Assembly: GCA_039566865.1 (NCBI GenBank)
Contig: CM076947.1
Span: forward strand, 18,291,501-18,355,500
DNA length: 64,000 bases
Source: Aurelia coerulea
Taxonomy: Eukaryota > Cnidaria > Scyphozoa > Semaeostomeae > Ulmaridae
Reading direction: 5' to 3'
The notes below the pieces were generated by a model. The model was not told where the DNA came from and did no database searches. It worked only from the letters and a program-made list of their open reading frames with translations. Positions 21,010-33,356 of the stretch are shown here, one piece after another (within the stretch, counting starts at the first letter, position 1; each line of letters starts with the position of its first letter). A program made the position numbers and the translations under genes.

Positions 21010-23118
21010 TTTACAACCATTTCTTTACAGCTCTTTTCATTTTTCATTTTAAATTCTTTAAACAGGGTTAAATATACAGTTAAATACTGATTTCCAAATT
21101 GCCCTGTAAAATAATAACAAAATAAAGATATCTAATCAAAATTTACAAGTAACGATAAAGATGAAAATAAAACTGGTATGTAAATAAGGAGTTCAACCGA
21201 AAAGATTACTGGCTGGTTTTATATGCAGCTTTGAATCGATTTAAGGTCGACGCTGTCTTGACATCAGCGTTAAGGTTATTCCATAATCGTGCTCCTCTAT
21301 AAGCAAAGCACCGTTGACCACTGGACGTTTTTAGGAAAGGCAGCTTCAGGTCTGTATTTGTATTTCGAAGCACTCTAATACTATTATCCGACAACCTCTC
21401 GAACAAAGTTGCAAGGTAATTGGGAGCTTCCTCATTAATTGACCTGTACAGCATCCTTGCGGTTTCCATGTCAATCAGTTCTCTGACCGTTTGCCATTCT
21501 AGTTCCTTCAGAAGTGGCTGTGAGGACGCATCGTAAGGGCTGTTTGTAGCTATCCTCACGGCACGGTTTTGTAGTTTCTGTAGTTTGTTTAAGGCAGTGG
21601 TACTACAGACTCCCCACACGGAACAACAGGATCGGAAATATGGCTCGATAAGACTTCTGTACATTGACTGAATCGTAGTTAGAGGGAGATATGTTTTCGC
21701 ATAACGTAACATTCCGATTCCTTTTGATGTCTTTTTAATTATAGCGGAAATATGATCATCCCAATTTAGAAATTGGTCAACTTCGATCCCCAGGTATTTT
21801 GTGTGCTTAATCTCCGAAACTGGTTCTTCACCAATAACAATTTGCACTTTTTGTGTTTCAGAGTTTTCAATGTCTTTCAACTTCTTTCTACCTCCTATGC
21901 GGAGATTTTGTGTTTTGGCGACATTGAGAGATAACTTATTTGATTCCAACCAGGTTTTTAAACAAAGAAGGTCGGAATTGACACTTTCGTTTATGGTGGG
22001 GATAGAATCCGATGAAAACGAAATGCTAGTGTCATCTGCATACATATTCACCTCAGAGTAATTTAGTGATAGGTGTAGGTCGTTGATGTAGAGTAAAAAG
22101 AGGAGAGGCCCTAAGCATGAACCTTGTGGAACGCCACATGTAACGTCCTCAAGTTCAGAGATCTGCCCATTTACCTTACAACATTGTTTTCTGTTCGAGA
22201 GGTATGAATGAAACCAGCGTAATTCCTTATCTGTTATTCCATACAGGGAATGCTTCTTGAGAAGAATCTCATGATTAACTCTGTCAAAGGCCTTCTTTTG
22301 ATCTATGAATGTTACTGAAGTGAATTTGCCTTTGTCTATGTTCAGATACCAGTCATTCGTGCACTTTAGTAAGCAAGTTAAAACTGAGTGCAACCTTCTA
22401 AAGCCTGACTGCTTCGAGTAAAGAAGCTTGTTATTGTTAAGGAAAGAATACATCTGGTCAAATATAAGTTTTTCGAATAGACGAGAAACAACAGGTAAAA
22501 CAGAGATGGGTCGATAATTTGACCGATCATCAGCTGGACCAGCTTTATAAATAGGAGCAACCCGTGCAATTTTCCAACTGTCAGGAAATAACCCCTGAGA
22601 CATAGATAGATTGAACAATTGGCTCAGAGGACTAGCAAGGATCGGCATCCCAATTTTGAGAAAATAGCTGGAAATGAGCTTGCTTTGCCAAGTTGTTGGG
22701 GCGATATTGGAGAAAATGAAAACGACACTTTTTCAGGATTTACAGTAACCTCTCCTTCTAGGAGGGAGTTCTTGGTATTTGGGATTTCCTGACTTAGTTG
22801 ATCACCAACATTGCAAAAGAAATTATTCATCTTGTTCGCTATGTCTTGGGGATTTGAGATGCGCTCGTCACCATCAGACAAGCAGCTAATCATTGTCGAT
22901 TTAGATCGTTTATTAACTACCTTGTTAATAGTTGCCCATGTTTCTTTCAAGTTTCCTTCGGATGCTTTAATCTTGTCAGTATAATATTCTCTTTTTAGTG
23001 TTTTACAGGTATTATTCACTTTGTTTCTAAGTTGTTTGTAGGCTGCCATGAGAGCCTCTGATTTTTTCTTGACGGCTGCAGTCTTTAGTTTATCTCTCGA
23101 TCTACACATACGTTTCAA
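21010..23118 (-). pseudogene. CR1-like reverse transcriptase fragment, mostly open
   Basis: The minus-strand 480-codon frame (22648-21206) covers nearly the whole reverse transcriptase: YRPISVLPVVSRLFEKL, FIDQKKAFDRVNHEILL, CGVPQGSCLGPLLF, the catalytic YADD near 22045, and the C-terminal block YFRSCCSVWGVC and FAYRGARLWNNL. An upstream 164-codon frame (23118-22624) carries the linker (MCRSRDKLKTAAVKKKS, TWATINKVVNKRSKS). A frameshift near 22,640-22,700 separates them. The element is 5'-truncated at about 23118 and lacks endonuclease and ORF1. It is related to, but distinct from, the 28-31.6 kb family. Confidence 0.88.
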
Positions 23119-23660
23119 GGGAAAAACTGTAAAGCCTGTTTTTCCTTAGACAAGTGTCACAGAGAATCTTTCCTACCTAAAGTGACCTTAGACTGTAGAT
23201 TGAACCTTTTCTATGAACTATTTTCATGGTTTCTTAGTTTTTTTAGATTAAAAAGCATAAATGCTGATCATTGTTTGAAATTTGCACTGAAATATTGAAT
23301 TTTTATTGCAATTATTACTTTTGTAAGTTATAGAGATACAAGTTAGACTTATTACCCGGAGTCTCTCGTTTCCGTTTGCTCTTTAACTTGATGATGGCGC
23401 TTCGGTCAACAGAGAGACTCATTCCCCTACGCTTGTAGAAACGGAATATCTCCGTACTGATTCTACTAATAGACCTTTTCGATATTCTACACAAGGTTCG
23501 ATTATGTGGTGTTGGAGCTTCTATCACTATTGTATACATTCGAACATTCTACAAATGTATCAAGATATCTTTCGATTCGGATTCTTTTTTTGAATCTTAG
23601 CTAAAAAGATCTATTGGGCCTAAATCACCTGCTACTTTTTTCTCAAAACCACTGATCTTA
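23119..23660. other. no gene recognised
   Basis: A 74-codon minus-strand frame (23539-23315) is rich in Arg and Ser but matches no family I know and lacks flanking signals. The rest is AT-rich and without a call. Confidence 0.45.
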
Positions 23661-23661
23661 A

Positions 23662-25385
23662 AGGGCTAATATCACCATTTACGAAAATTTGATATATGAA
23701 CATTCTTTCACCGCTGAATTCGATGAGATCACCAAAAACGCGAGATTTTTTTAGCAAAAAGTGCCCCCAAAAGCCCTCCAAAGTTGTGAATTTGCGGTAA
23801 AATTTCAAAATTACCGCGCAAAGAACAGAAGATTGGTAACGAGCGTTGCAGCGTTACAGCAGGAAGGCGTGAGAGTCGTAGCGTAGGCCTTCATGGGAGA
23901 AACAGAACAAAGTTGCTTCTTGCTTCTGTCCGCAAATCCGTTCTTTCCACCATGCCTGATAGGTGTATGGTTTGAGACTGGAGCAATATCTATGAAAAAA
24001 TCTGGGTATTTCTATCCATAATCTGCCTTCATTGGCGATGATCAGCTTGAAACGAGGAAACGAGAAGAAAGAAATTGACGGAATTTATAAAGAGATAGAA
24101 GGCAAAATGGACCGATTAGAAGCACTCCGGGGTTTGCTCGGAGCATTTCGTACCAAAAGACTTCGATCGACAGTTTGCCTCTGTTCAGGAATTTGATATC
24201 AGATGAAGTCGGGGTAAAAGATTTCCATCAATGAAAGAACCGAATCGTAAAAGCCACATACGTCGTCTTTGTTGAATTATCAGAAAAATTGTCCTGTTTC
24301 CCCAAAGAAGACATCAGTAGTTCCGCAGAGAAGAGGTAATTCTCCAAGGTAGCATTTATACTTGAATTGAACAACGATTATTTATGAATGACTTAAAAAA
24401 TACCCTTTCCAATAGTGTCAGATGTTAATAGGTCTTTGCACTAAAATTTGGAGGTATTGTGATTTTAGTGTCAGCAGGTCAATTTTGTTGTCATTCGTTT
24501 ACGATCAGGCTTACGGTCACGGTCATTTCTAAGAGAGTTCCGAAGGACACAAATGCTGGGAATTTACCAATGAAAAGTCTGCACGCAGGCTACCAATGAA
24601 GATTTTAATATGAATTACACTTCATACATTTGGATCAGTAATATCTTATCATCTGCAAGAAAGTGCTTTTGACGAGAGTGGAGTGAAAGGTTGGGGGCTG
24701 GAAGCCCAAAATTTGTACCATTTCGTAAACAAGAGGCGTAAATTTGGGCCCGTTTAGCGGAGAACCCGTGCGTGGTGAATCGTGGTGAATCTTATCATTT
24801 GGCCGGAAATTTATAATTTTCCTTGTATACTGAGGTAAGGCTGTTCATATTAAGATTAGTTGTGAGTTTCTTATCATTTCAGTTTGCTTTTGTAATTTTT
24901 TTTATTCATTCTTCATCGGCAATGGGGTCATCTTGAATCTTGATATGGATCTTGGATGTGTAGGCCTAGGACGACGTGAAGTTTGTCATACTACAGTCCT
25001 CGGTGCTCGCTGTTGCTACTTCGCCTTCTTCTTCAATAACATATTCTTTGACGTCGTAGCACACATCTTTTTATTTGCATGATGATTCCGACGCTGTTTC
25101 CAAAATTTATTTTGTTTGTTTCTTCAGTTTATTCGCACGCGACAGATTCCCCAACAGTGCTTCGGTTGCTTGCGCGTAGCGTGCTTCCTGCTGTTACGTC
25201 ACAGACCTTTCACAATCACTGGATCCAGTCTCTTTCTTTGCGCGGTAATTTTCAGCACCTCCCCAACTTTCAGGGGCTTTTGGGGGCACTTATTGCCAAA
25301 ATATCGCGTTTTGTGCGATCTCATCGAATTCAGCGGTGAAAGAATGCTTATATATCAAATTTTCGTAAATGGTGATATTAGCCCT
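23662..25385. mobile_element. 1.7-kb DNA element with about 220-bp imperfect terminal inverted repeats
   Basis: The left end GGGCTAATATCACCATTTAC is the reverse complement of the right end (GTAAATGGTGATATTAGCCC, ending at about 25384). The arms align inward through GAATTCGATGAGATC, GTGCCCCCAAAAGCCC, ATTACCGCGCAAAGAA and TAACAGCAGGAAG, at roughly 80% identity by eye. No clear duplication flanks it, and no transposase frame lies in the 1.25-kb centre. The superfamily is undetermined. Decay of the arms suggests an older insertion. Confidence 0.75.
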
Positions 25386-25595
25386 CAGACGCCGAGAAAA
25401 ACAGTTTTTCAGAACTGCAGTACCATAGAATTTGCTATCAGAACTTCGATAAATGTTCATTGTAGCTATCAATGCAAAAGGCTCCTTCCTCTAAGCCATA
25501 CTCTAATCAGCACATGACTTTGCGACAAAACTTGTCGCATATTTACATTTTTGTCCGATTTTACAGCTCCATGTCCATAAGGCCCTCAGTGGAAC

Positions 25596-25596
25596 G

Positions 25597-25636
<40 letters not shown>
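25596..25636. repeat. (CAA)n microsatellite
   Basis: About 13 tandem CAA units. They produce a poly-Gln run in a short plus-strand frame that has no other coding support. Confidence 0.95.
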
Positions 25637-25637
<1 letters not shown>

Positions 25638-26114
25638 TCAACTCAATTTGTTGAGCGTAACTAGAGGGTCCTTATGTAGTGAGGCTAGACACAAGTGTTC
25701 ATTGTGTTTGAAGAAATAAATTATAGTAGCATTTTATATGTATATGAAACCTAAATATGTCAAACGAATAGTGGAAGTTTTAGATTATTATTCCGTGATA
25801 TCTCAAAGACGTGTAGCAGAGACTAAGGAAGCTACTTGGAGCCTACGATATAACACAACATCCTGTTTAATTTAGTGGAGATTTCGTGAGATAGTGTTTC
25901 GTAAAGATGGGAATGTTTGCAAATGAATTATCACACCATTTATAATTTCACCAAGCTTATAAGCTAGTTGTAAAGGAAGGAAGACCCGAGGTGTTATTTG
26001 CCATTTATAAATGCGTTGAAGTAAATCAAAAGATAGATTGCCTTCCACTTTTTTTATGTTGATCTATCGAGCACTTCAAATTTTAGTCAAGGTTACTAGG
26101 TAATCGTTCAAGGC

Positions 26115-27600
26115 ATGGCATCAAAGTGATTTACTGTTGAAGAGGCATCCGAATACTTGTTTGGAAGTGATAATGAATCGATTGGTGAGATAGACGATGA
26201 AGAGCTGTTTGCAAGGAATTCGGACAATGAACTTGACGGAGAAGAGGCAAATGTAGTTGCTTTAGAATAGACATGCGAAGCTGGCGAGGATGTTGGTGAA
26301 AATGTAGTTGCTTTGGAAGAGACAGACGAAGCTGGCGAGGACGTTGGTGAAATCCAGATGGTAGATTGTTCAAATAAAAGAAATAAGAGGGATTTACAGA
26401 AAGTGCATAGCCTTGACTTGAATGAAGAAAATTACAAAAGGTATGAACTAATTGATGAGCACACTGATGTGACATCCATTATCGACAAGAAAACTTTGAT
26501 ATGGAGACACCTGCCATCTGTTATCGCAGGTAGGAATAACCAGGCCAATATTATCACCAATGTACCTGGTCCATCTCGAGCAAGTAGGGCTGCAGCATCA
26601 GAGCTAGAATGCTGGCAGCTTTTCTTCACAGATGAATGACTGGATTGATTGTGAGGCACACCAATGAAAAAATAAGGCGAGTAGTGGCTGACTCTGGCGT
26701 GAAGGAAAGCATTGATAAGTATCCGTATTTGAAGCACACTTGCTATGAGGAGATTTTGGCTTTTCTTGGATTGCTGTATTTTCGTGGAGTTCTTGGCCAG
26801 AACCACATTGGGACCTCATTTCTGTTCAATCCCGTCATGGGGCATCATGTTTACTCTGCTGTGATGAGCCAAAATTGATTCAGTTTTCTGTTCAGATGTA
26901 TCTCATTTGACGACCCAGCAACGCGTCCTAAAGATGGCTGAAATACCGCTTTGCAGCCTTTCGAGAAATCTTGAACAATTAAATGAGCATTGTGCTGCTT
27001 CCTACATTCCAGATGATTATTTATCCTTAGATGAAACGCTCTATGCCACACGACAGCAGATCAATTTCAAGTCCTACAGCAAGTCAAATCCAGCTAGATA
27101 TGGACTCCTGTATCGTAGCATATGCAGTGACTTGACTTGACTAAGGCAAAACTTGATTTTTGGAGAGCTTGCGACCTAAGGTCTCTATCTCTTCACACCA
27201 CTGAATAGACCATAGACATGCGAAGCTGATTCACGGGAATATGCTTGGAATTTAGCAATGGCAATGTCAAAACCATTGGTTCAGTCAAGAAGCATCAATA
27301 GCCTACAGCGAGATGCACGCTTGAAGATTCAGATGTTCTTGAATTAACCAATTCAGGTAGCCCATGCAGCAGTGCAACCAAACACTGATCCTTCCTCTGG
27401 GCGTTGTTCTTCATGCATCAGATCCATTCAAGGCAGAGATCATAAAGCAGACAAGGATAAATTGTACCTTGTTTCAACAAAATGCAGCAAGTGCCATATG
27501 TTTGTTTGTAAGAAGCACATTGTTGTACAAGAAGCAAGAAGCACAAGAAGCACAAGAAGCACAAGTGCCATATGTTTGTAAGAAGCACATTGTAAGAAGC
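26115..27600 (+). pseudogene. piggyBac-type transposase pseudogene
   Basis: Fragments in order: an acidic N-terminus (26120-26400), PGPSRASRAAASELECWQLF, then LIVRHTNEKI and HTCYEEILAFLGLLYFRG, SFLFNPVMGHHVYSAVMSQN, CISFDDPATRP, and DDYLSLDETLYATR followed by SNPARYGLLYRSI. This is the PGBD/DDE_Tnp_1_7 order. A C-terminal part (REYAWNLAMAMSKPLV, 27235-27290) and a Cys/His-rich end (CSSC...CSKCHMFVCKKH, 27411-27520) follow. In-frame stops occur at 26268, 26637 and 26876. The stretch between about 27140 and 27230 lacks most of the catalytic C-half, so a large internal deletion is clear. The AGAAGCACA minisatellite in the tail has scrambled the end. Confidence 0.85.
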
Positions 27601-27639
27601 ACAGTCTTGGCCTTGGAATTAAACCTATGCAAGACGCTA

Positions 27640-28700
27640 GAATTGAATCAACGAATCCTCTCTCAGAAGCAAATGATTGCCAGGGCTCTGAATTTTTTGC
27701 TTTTTTAAATGTTATTGGTAAAATCATTGATGTAAACGAATCTTTGAACATAACAGTGGCAAAATTGAGGGAAAAAAAATGAAAAATTGGCGGAAGAAAA
27801 TTTCCACTTGAAAATCGAAAACATCAGGCTAATTAACAATGACGTCAGTACAGCGAAGGACACTGCTCCGAAACCCCATGAGGATCAAAGTGGAAATGAA
27901 AAGTCAAATGTAAATCCCAGCGGTCCTAGTATTACTACTCGTGGTGAATTCAACAATGCGAACATTGTTACAGAAAGCATCTTGATCGACCATCCTGAAG
28001 CGAAGAGGAAAACAAAACGGGCTAGTAAACAAAGGAAAAAGAGAAAACGAAGACGAACGGTCCCAGTCCTCAAGTGGTCAATGATGAAACCTCTGAATCG
28101 AAAGAACAGGTGAATTCGGTGAACCGATCCAATCCTCAAGTGGCTAATGATAAAAAAACTGAATCGAAAGAACAGGCGAATACAAGGAACAGTTCCAATC
28201 CTCAAGTGGCTGATGATAAAGCCGCAGATCTGAGGGGGAAAACTAATGCAACCAACAACGGAAAAAAGAGAAGAAATAGATCGACTGTTATCGTTGGAGA
28301 CTCCCTTGTCAAAAACATAAAAGGCTGGGAGCTTAAGGAGCGTTGCAGACCAAACGAAAATATTCACGTTCGCTCGTTTAGTGGTGCCACTACTAAAGAT
28401 ATGAATAGTTATATTCAACCCACAATTGATCGATCACCTGGCTGCATCCTGTTGTATGTGGGAACAAATGATTTGGCAAATAAGACAAAGTCTGAGGTTG
28501 AAATCGCTAAGGAAATTGTTGAACTTGCACTGCTTATACTGTTGTTGTATCTGGTCTTGTACCAAGATACGATCACCTGGAGCCTAAAAGAGTCAAGGTC
28601 AACTATGTTCTTCGAGATCTTTGTGCTGAAAATGATTTGTCCTACACTGATCACAGTAACATCAATCCGTCAAAACATTTAAATCGTAGTAGAATCCATT
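27640..28700 (+). pseudogene. CR1-like ORF1 with SGNH-esterase domain (family 2), frameshifted
   Basis: An N-terminal coiled coil (IIDVNESLNITVAKLREK, continuing KLAEENFHLKIENIRL after a one-base frame change in an A-run near 27775) is followed by a basic KRKTKRASKQRKKRKRRR patch. After another frame change near 28050 comes a threefold SNPQVANDK-type peptide repeat. The esterase-type domain follows: STVIVGDSLVKNIKGWEL, RSFSGATTKDMNSYIQP, and ILLYVGTNDLANK (28288-28500), with the GDS and GTND blocks of SGNH hydrolases. The frame is lost again near 28530-28680. The domain probably serves the RNA-binding ORF1 protein. The copy is inactive. Confidence 0.83.
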
Positions 28701-28788
28701 TAAACAAGGTAGGCGATGACATTTTTTTGCTGCTAATCTGTTTAATGCCACTAAGTCTCAGCAATTGACTTGACATGACATTCATGAA

Positions 28789-31562
28789 GTGGAAATAGTT
28801 GACCCACTCCCACCTCAAACTCTAAACAGGGAGGATGCTTGCAATAATGGTTTGTCACCTAAATCTCTGACAACCACCAGTGATACTGTGGCACCTGGCA
28901 GGTGTCGTCAGCATTTAGGATTTAAAAAAGGTATGGCAATTGCATCCCTGAATATCAACGGTCTTCGCAGTCACCTAGATGAGGTTCAGCTATTAATTAG
29001 GGACCTTGGGATTCAAATTCTTGCCTTGAATGAGACTAAGCTCGATCCAGAATTCCCAAAGGAGCTCACTAGTGTGGCTGGATACCAACAAGAACGTCTG
29101 GATAGGACACGCAATGGTGGTGGTGTTTCCATTTATGTTAGGGACTCTATCAAGTACAAACGTCGTCTTGATATCCCTACTAATGACCTGGAACTCATTT
29201 GTATTGAAGTTGAACCACCAAAAAGCAAGTCCTTTCTTGTTCTTGCTTGGTACCGTCCACCCAGCGACCCTGTTGGATCTTTCAATAAGCTGGAAAAAGT
29301 TCTTTCTTTTTTGGACAAAGAGGGTAAAGAAATAATCCTCTTTGGGGACACTAATTGTGATCTCACTCCAAAACAAGCTGAGCAGCCCATAAATAACAAT
29401 TCAAAGCACATGCTTGATCTCTATGAGTTATTCAGCTTCAAACAGCTTATTGAGGAACCAACTAGGGTCACTCTAACTACACTGCCATTATTGACCATAT
29501 TGCTACAACATATGCGAGAAACATTGTAAAATCTGGAGTGTATGAAGTTTCCTTGAGTGATCATTATATGGTCTACTGCATTCGAAGATATAATGGAGCA
29601 GTGGAAAAAGGCCATAAAATGATAAAAACTAGGAAGATAATGCAGACCAGGGATAAGCTAAAAAAGGCTGCAACCAAAAGAAAATCCCAATTCCTTATGG
29701 ACTCTTATAAACAGGTCCGTAACAAGGTCAATGTCCTAAATATCCAGCTAAAGAAGCAGTACTATACTAATAAGATCTCTGCATGTCAAGGTAACATGAA
29801 AGAGTCATGGAAGGCAATCAATTAACTCCTCAATAAGAGATCAAAGTCCAGCAACATTGATTGTCTTAAAGAGTCTGGTTCAGAAACAGTTCATAAAAAA
29901 GATATTTCTAATGCAATGAACAGTTTCTTTTGCTCAGTAGGTAAGGATCTTGCTGACAAAATAGATCCAGCCCCAAATCCCCTCCTTGCAGGTGACTATG
30001 AAATTAACAAACATAAGGCAACGTTCCACTTCAGGACCATTGAAGTGCAGGAGATCAGGGATGCATTTGCCACTGTTAAGACAGCAAAGAGCTTTGGGAC
30101 TGACAACATCTCTAGCTACTTTCTGAAGCTTGCGCTGCCTTTTATTGAAAATTCGCTTGCTTTCTTGTTCAATACATCCATTGAAACAAGTCGTTTTCCT
30201 GACTCATGGAAAGTTGCTAGAGTTACTCCGATTTTCAAAGATGGAGACAAGGCTGAAAAATCTAACTATCGACCAATATCAGTCTTGCCCGTCATCTCAA
30301 GGCTCTTTGAAAAATTAGTAACAAATCAGCTGTACCAGTATATGAATGATAATGGCCACTTTTCATCAGGCCAATCCGGCTTTTTGCGCCTTCATTCAAC
30401 AGTAACATGCTTACTGAAAAATACTGACGACTGGTATAATGGAATGGATCTTGGAAAGCTTGTGGGTCTAGTGTTCATTGACCTTAAAAAGGCATTCGAT
30501 ACCGTCGATCATAACATTCTCTGCAAAAAGCTTGAGCTTTACGGTGTACAACAACGTGAGCTCTCTTGGTTTAAATCCTACCTAATGAACCGGAAGCAAT
30601 TTTGTAGGGTTGATGGGGTAGATTCCGAAATTGGGGACATCGAAGTTGGTGTTCCACAAGGTTCATGTCTTGGCCCTCTTCTCTTCCTCGTCTACATCAA
30701 CGATCTCCCACAAGCAGTTCAAGATTCCAACGTGTCCATGTATGCTGATGATACCAGTTTGTGCTACCAGTCTCACGATCTGACTCGGCTGAATGAGGCT
30801 ATTAACAGCGATCTTAGAAAGCTGGATGCTTGGCTACAAGGCAACAAGCTTTCCCTGAATGTTGCAAAAACTCATTCAATGCTTGTTTCCACCAAGCAGA
30901 AACACAACATTCTCAAGGGTCAAAATGAAGACTTGAAATTGAAAATACGGGATAATGAGCTTGAAGTAGTCAAAAAGACAAAATATCTCGGTTTGCAAAT
31001 TGACTGCTCTTTGGATTGGAAAGAACAGATCAAGGCAGTATCTGCCAAGGTCTCCAGGGCAGTTGGATTTCTAAAACATGCCAAGTCTTTTCTTCCGAAA
31101 GAAACTTTGCAAACTCTCTATACAGGTATTGTGGAGCCCCATTTTCGATACTGCTGTTCTGTCTGGGGCTGCGCCGGTTTAACTGAAATTAATCAGTTAC
31201 AAAAACTTCAAAAGCGTGCTGCTAGGATAATAACGAATAGCAGATTCGATGCCCCAAGCAGACCTCTTATCGAAGAGCTGGGATGGAAGACCGTTGACGA
31301 ACTGATTACCAGTGAATCTAAGACAATGGTCTTCAAGTCCCTGAATGAGCTGGCCCCACAATACCTGTGTGACCTCTTCACCCGAAATTCGCTGTGTTCG
31401 TCATACAGTCTTCGTAACTCGGGGACCGACTTGAGGTTACCGATGAAAAGGTCAACTAATGGCCAGAAATGTTTCTCTTATAGAGGCGCTAAACTATGGA
31501 ATAGCCTGTCAGCCGAGTCAAAGCAGGCAACCTCTCTGTATAGTTTCAAAAAAACCATCTAA
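28789..31562 (+). pseudogene. CR1-like ORF2 (endonuclease plus RT, family 2), few lesions
   Basis: The endonuclease frame 28789-29529 has IASLNINGLRSHLDEV, LNETKLD, GGGVSIYVRD, WYRPPSD and LFGDTNCDLT. After a frame change near 29490, 29538-29825 contains SLSDHYMVYC and the connector, ending at a TAA (29823). A 548-codon frame, 29916-31562, holds the reverse transcriptase: YRPISVLPVISRLFEKL, FIDLKKAFDTVDHNIL, VGVPQGSCLGPLLF, the catalytic YADD at 30742-30753, and the C-terminal HFRYCCSVWGC and FSYRGAKLWNSL. One frameshift and one stop are the only large lesions I see in ORF2, so this copy is fairly young. Its 3' UTR holds a conserved hairpin. Confidence 0.9.
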
Positions 31563-31707
31563 AAACAGGCACTTTTCCTTTTGCTTTTATTGTAAATTTT
31601 GAACATTATTGTACATATGTTTTAGATATTGTAAATAAGGTTTTATAGTTTGATTTAATTAATAGCTTTTTCCCTTTTTTTATTATATTGTAATTAACGT
31701 TTTTATC

Positions 31708-31749
31708 GGAGGGCCCCTTGAAAATCAACTTGTTGAAGGGCAACCCTCC
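31708..31749 (+). other. conserved 3'-UTR hairpin of family-2 CR1
   Basis: GGAGGG (31708-31713) pairs with CCCTCC (31744-31749), and CCCCTTGA with the downstream TGAAGGG, giving a stem-loop close to the 3' terminus. The same words occur in the minus-strand 3' end at 2768-2812 and in the orphan piece at 63597-63650. CR1-clade reverse transcriptases recognise a 3' structure, so this is a plausible priming signal. Confidence 0.6.
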
Positions 31750-31809
31750 TTAAAAGAATTAAATATAAATATAAAAAATATTTATGTATGTTTTACACCA
31801 AGCCAACTA

Positions 31810-32833
31810 GAGTGGCGTCGCCCATTATGGCCGGTCGCCCATTATGGCCGGCTAGCAAGAGAAATTAAATTTCAGGGGACTGACGACTAGTAATAAAATT
31901 GCAATTGCGCGGAAAATCTTCGCTGACATCTGTTTTATCATGATTTGACTTTCATTGAAGTTTCAGTTCATTTGCATCGAAACCCGACGAGATGGTTTGT
32001 GCATATCTCTTATTGATTCTTTCAAATATTGCAAATTTCATGATTCTATTTACATTCCTTCCTTCTTTTCGTTCGCTCGGCACCTTGCGGTTTGAAATTT
32101 TTCAAATATGCTTTGATTTTTCAGAAGTCCTGTCTCTTGAGAGGAAATCTACAATGAAACCAAATCAAAGTGACTTCTGATTCAGATTTAAGGTTATGAA
32201 GTCTGAGTGCTGCTAATTGCTATTTTCGTCGCCCATTATGCCCATCAGTTTACCTGAGAAGTTTCCAATCGCTTCAAAATATTAAAATGCAAAATTATTA
32301 AAAAAACACCAATTTGGGTTAAAATCTTACTTCCTGACTTGGAAAATCATCCAAATACAAAAAACGCAGCATTTTATGAAGTCTATTTTCATTATAGAAA
32401 CTATACCAAAACTCATCCATCCATGCACAAGGGATGAGGCAGGATTTAGAACAACTCGAAGCATGTATTTCAATTGCCAAAACTCGAAGTTTAGGTTAAT
32501 TCTTATTGATATTTTTGTGTTTAAAGTACCAAATGATAAAATAATAACAGTGATTAAAACTTTTTTCTTATTAAAACTTTTTACCGGGGAGTAGTGTTAC
32601 TTCTTTGTCCTGCAGCCATAATGGGCGACGCTTGAAGAAAACGACGTTTTTACTCCCTTCTTTAAAATCCTCTAAAATCAGTATAAAAAGTTTACGTAAA
32701 CAGTCAATACTCCGTGATATTTTTCTCCATTAGTTGGCGATATAATCTGGCTATTTGGTTTTTTCCTTAATTGCTCTTTTTGGATTTAACTCAGAATTTC
32801 GCGACGACATGGGCATAATGGGCTACACCACTC
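31810..32833. mobile_element. 1.0-kb MITE with TA duplication and repeated CCCATTATG motif
   Basis: The left end GAGTGGCGTCGCCCATTATG and right end CATAATGGGCTACACCACTC are near-perfect inverted repeats, each next to TA (31808-31809 and 32834-32835). The motif CCCATTATG or its complement occurs again at about 31837, 32228 and 32619. No transposase is encoded; the short frames inside have no motifs. It is likely a non-autonomous Tc1/mariner-type element. Confidence 0.75.
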
Positions 32834-32835
32834 TA

Positions 32836-33348
32836 GCTTTCTCAATAACGAGATCATTCTCCTAAAATACTATGATATTCGCAATAGATAATACGATTCG
32901 CAGCAATAAAATAAATGCATAAATGGTAGCTCGAAAAAAGCCCATATAGATTAGGGTTAAGATCTTGAAACGAAAACCTTTCTCAAAATCAGTTAGCTGT
33001 AACTGAGATTTATCTCTGATAGCATTAATGATAATCATTAAAGCAAATATAAACTTAAATGAATAATAATTCCCGTCAACAAGGCTTTAGACTGTTTTTT
33101 GAAATACTAGAGAGTTGCGTGAAGCTTGTTTACAGCTTTAATTCCAAAATTTCATTGGGAATTATTACCGGGCACAAATTTGTGGCCGTTTGTTTGGGTT
33201 TTGAATATTAAGAAACTCCAGTGCTGGGAATTTATTTTTAGAAAGTATTTTTTTCCATAGAGGAAGTTCACAGATTATTTTCACCTTGTTTTCAACTTTT
33301 TCTTATGTCATATTACTCGGAAGGCACTTGAGTGAAGTATGAATACTT
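32836..33348. other. no gene; partial copy of the 467-845 MITE arm
   Basis: AT-rich intronic DNA. Around 33208-33330 the words TTAAGAAACTCCAGTGCTGGG and the CTTGTTTTC/TTATGTCATATTACTCG region resemble part of the MITE at 467-845 and its neighbourhood in reverse orientation. Nothing else is recognised. Confidence 0.45.
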
Positions 33349-33356
33349 AAATGGGC

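Noticed and set aside
23315..23539. 74-codon Arg/Ser-rich minus-strand ORF
   Set aside because: No similarity to a known family, and it sits between two mobile elements without gene signals.
27500..27615. Possible CRISPR-like or regulatory repeat of AGAAGCACA units
   Set aside because: It is a short minisatellite in the tail of the piggyBac pseudogene. The units are adjacent without spacers, and the genome is eukaryotic.
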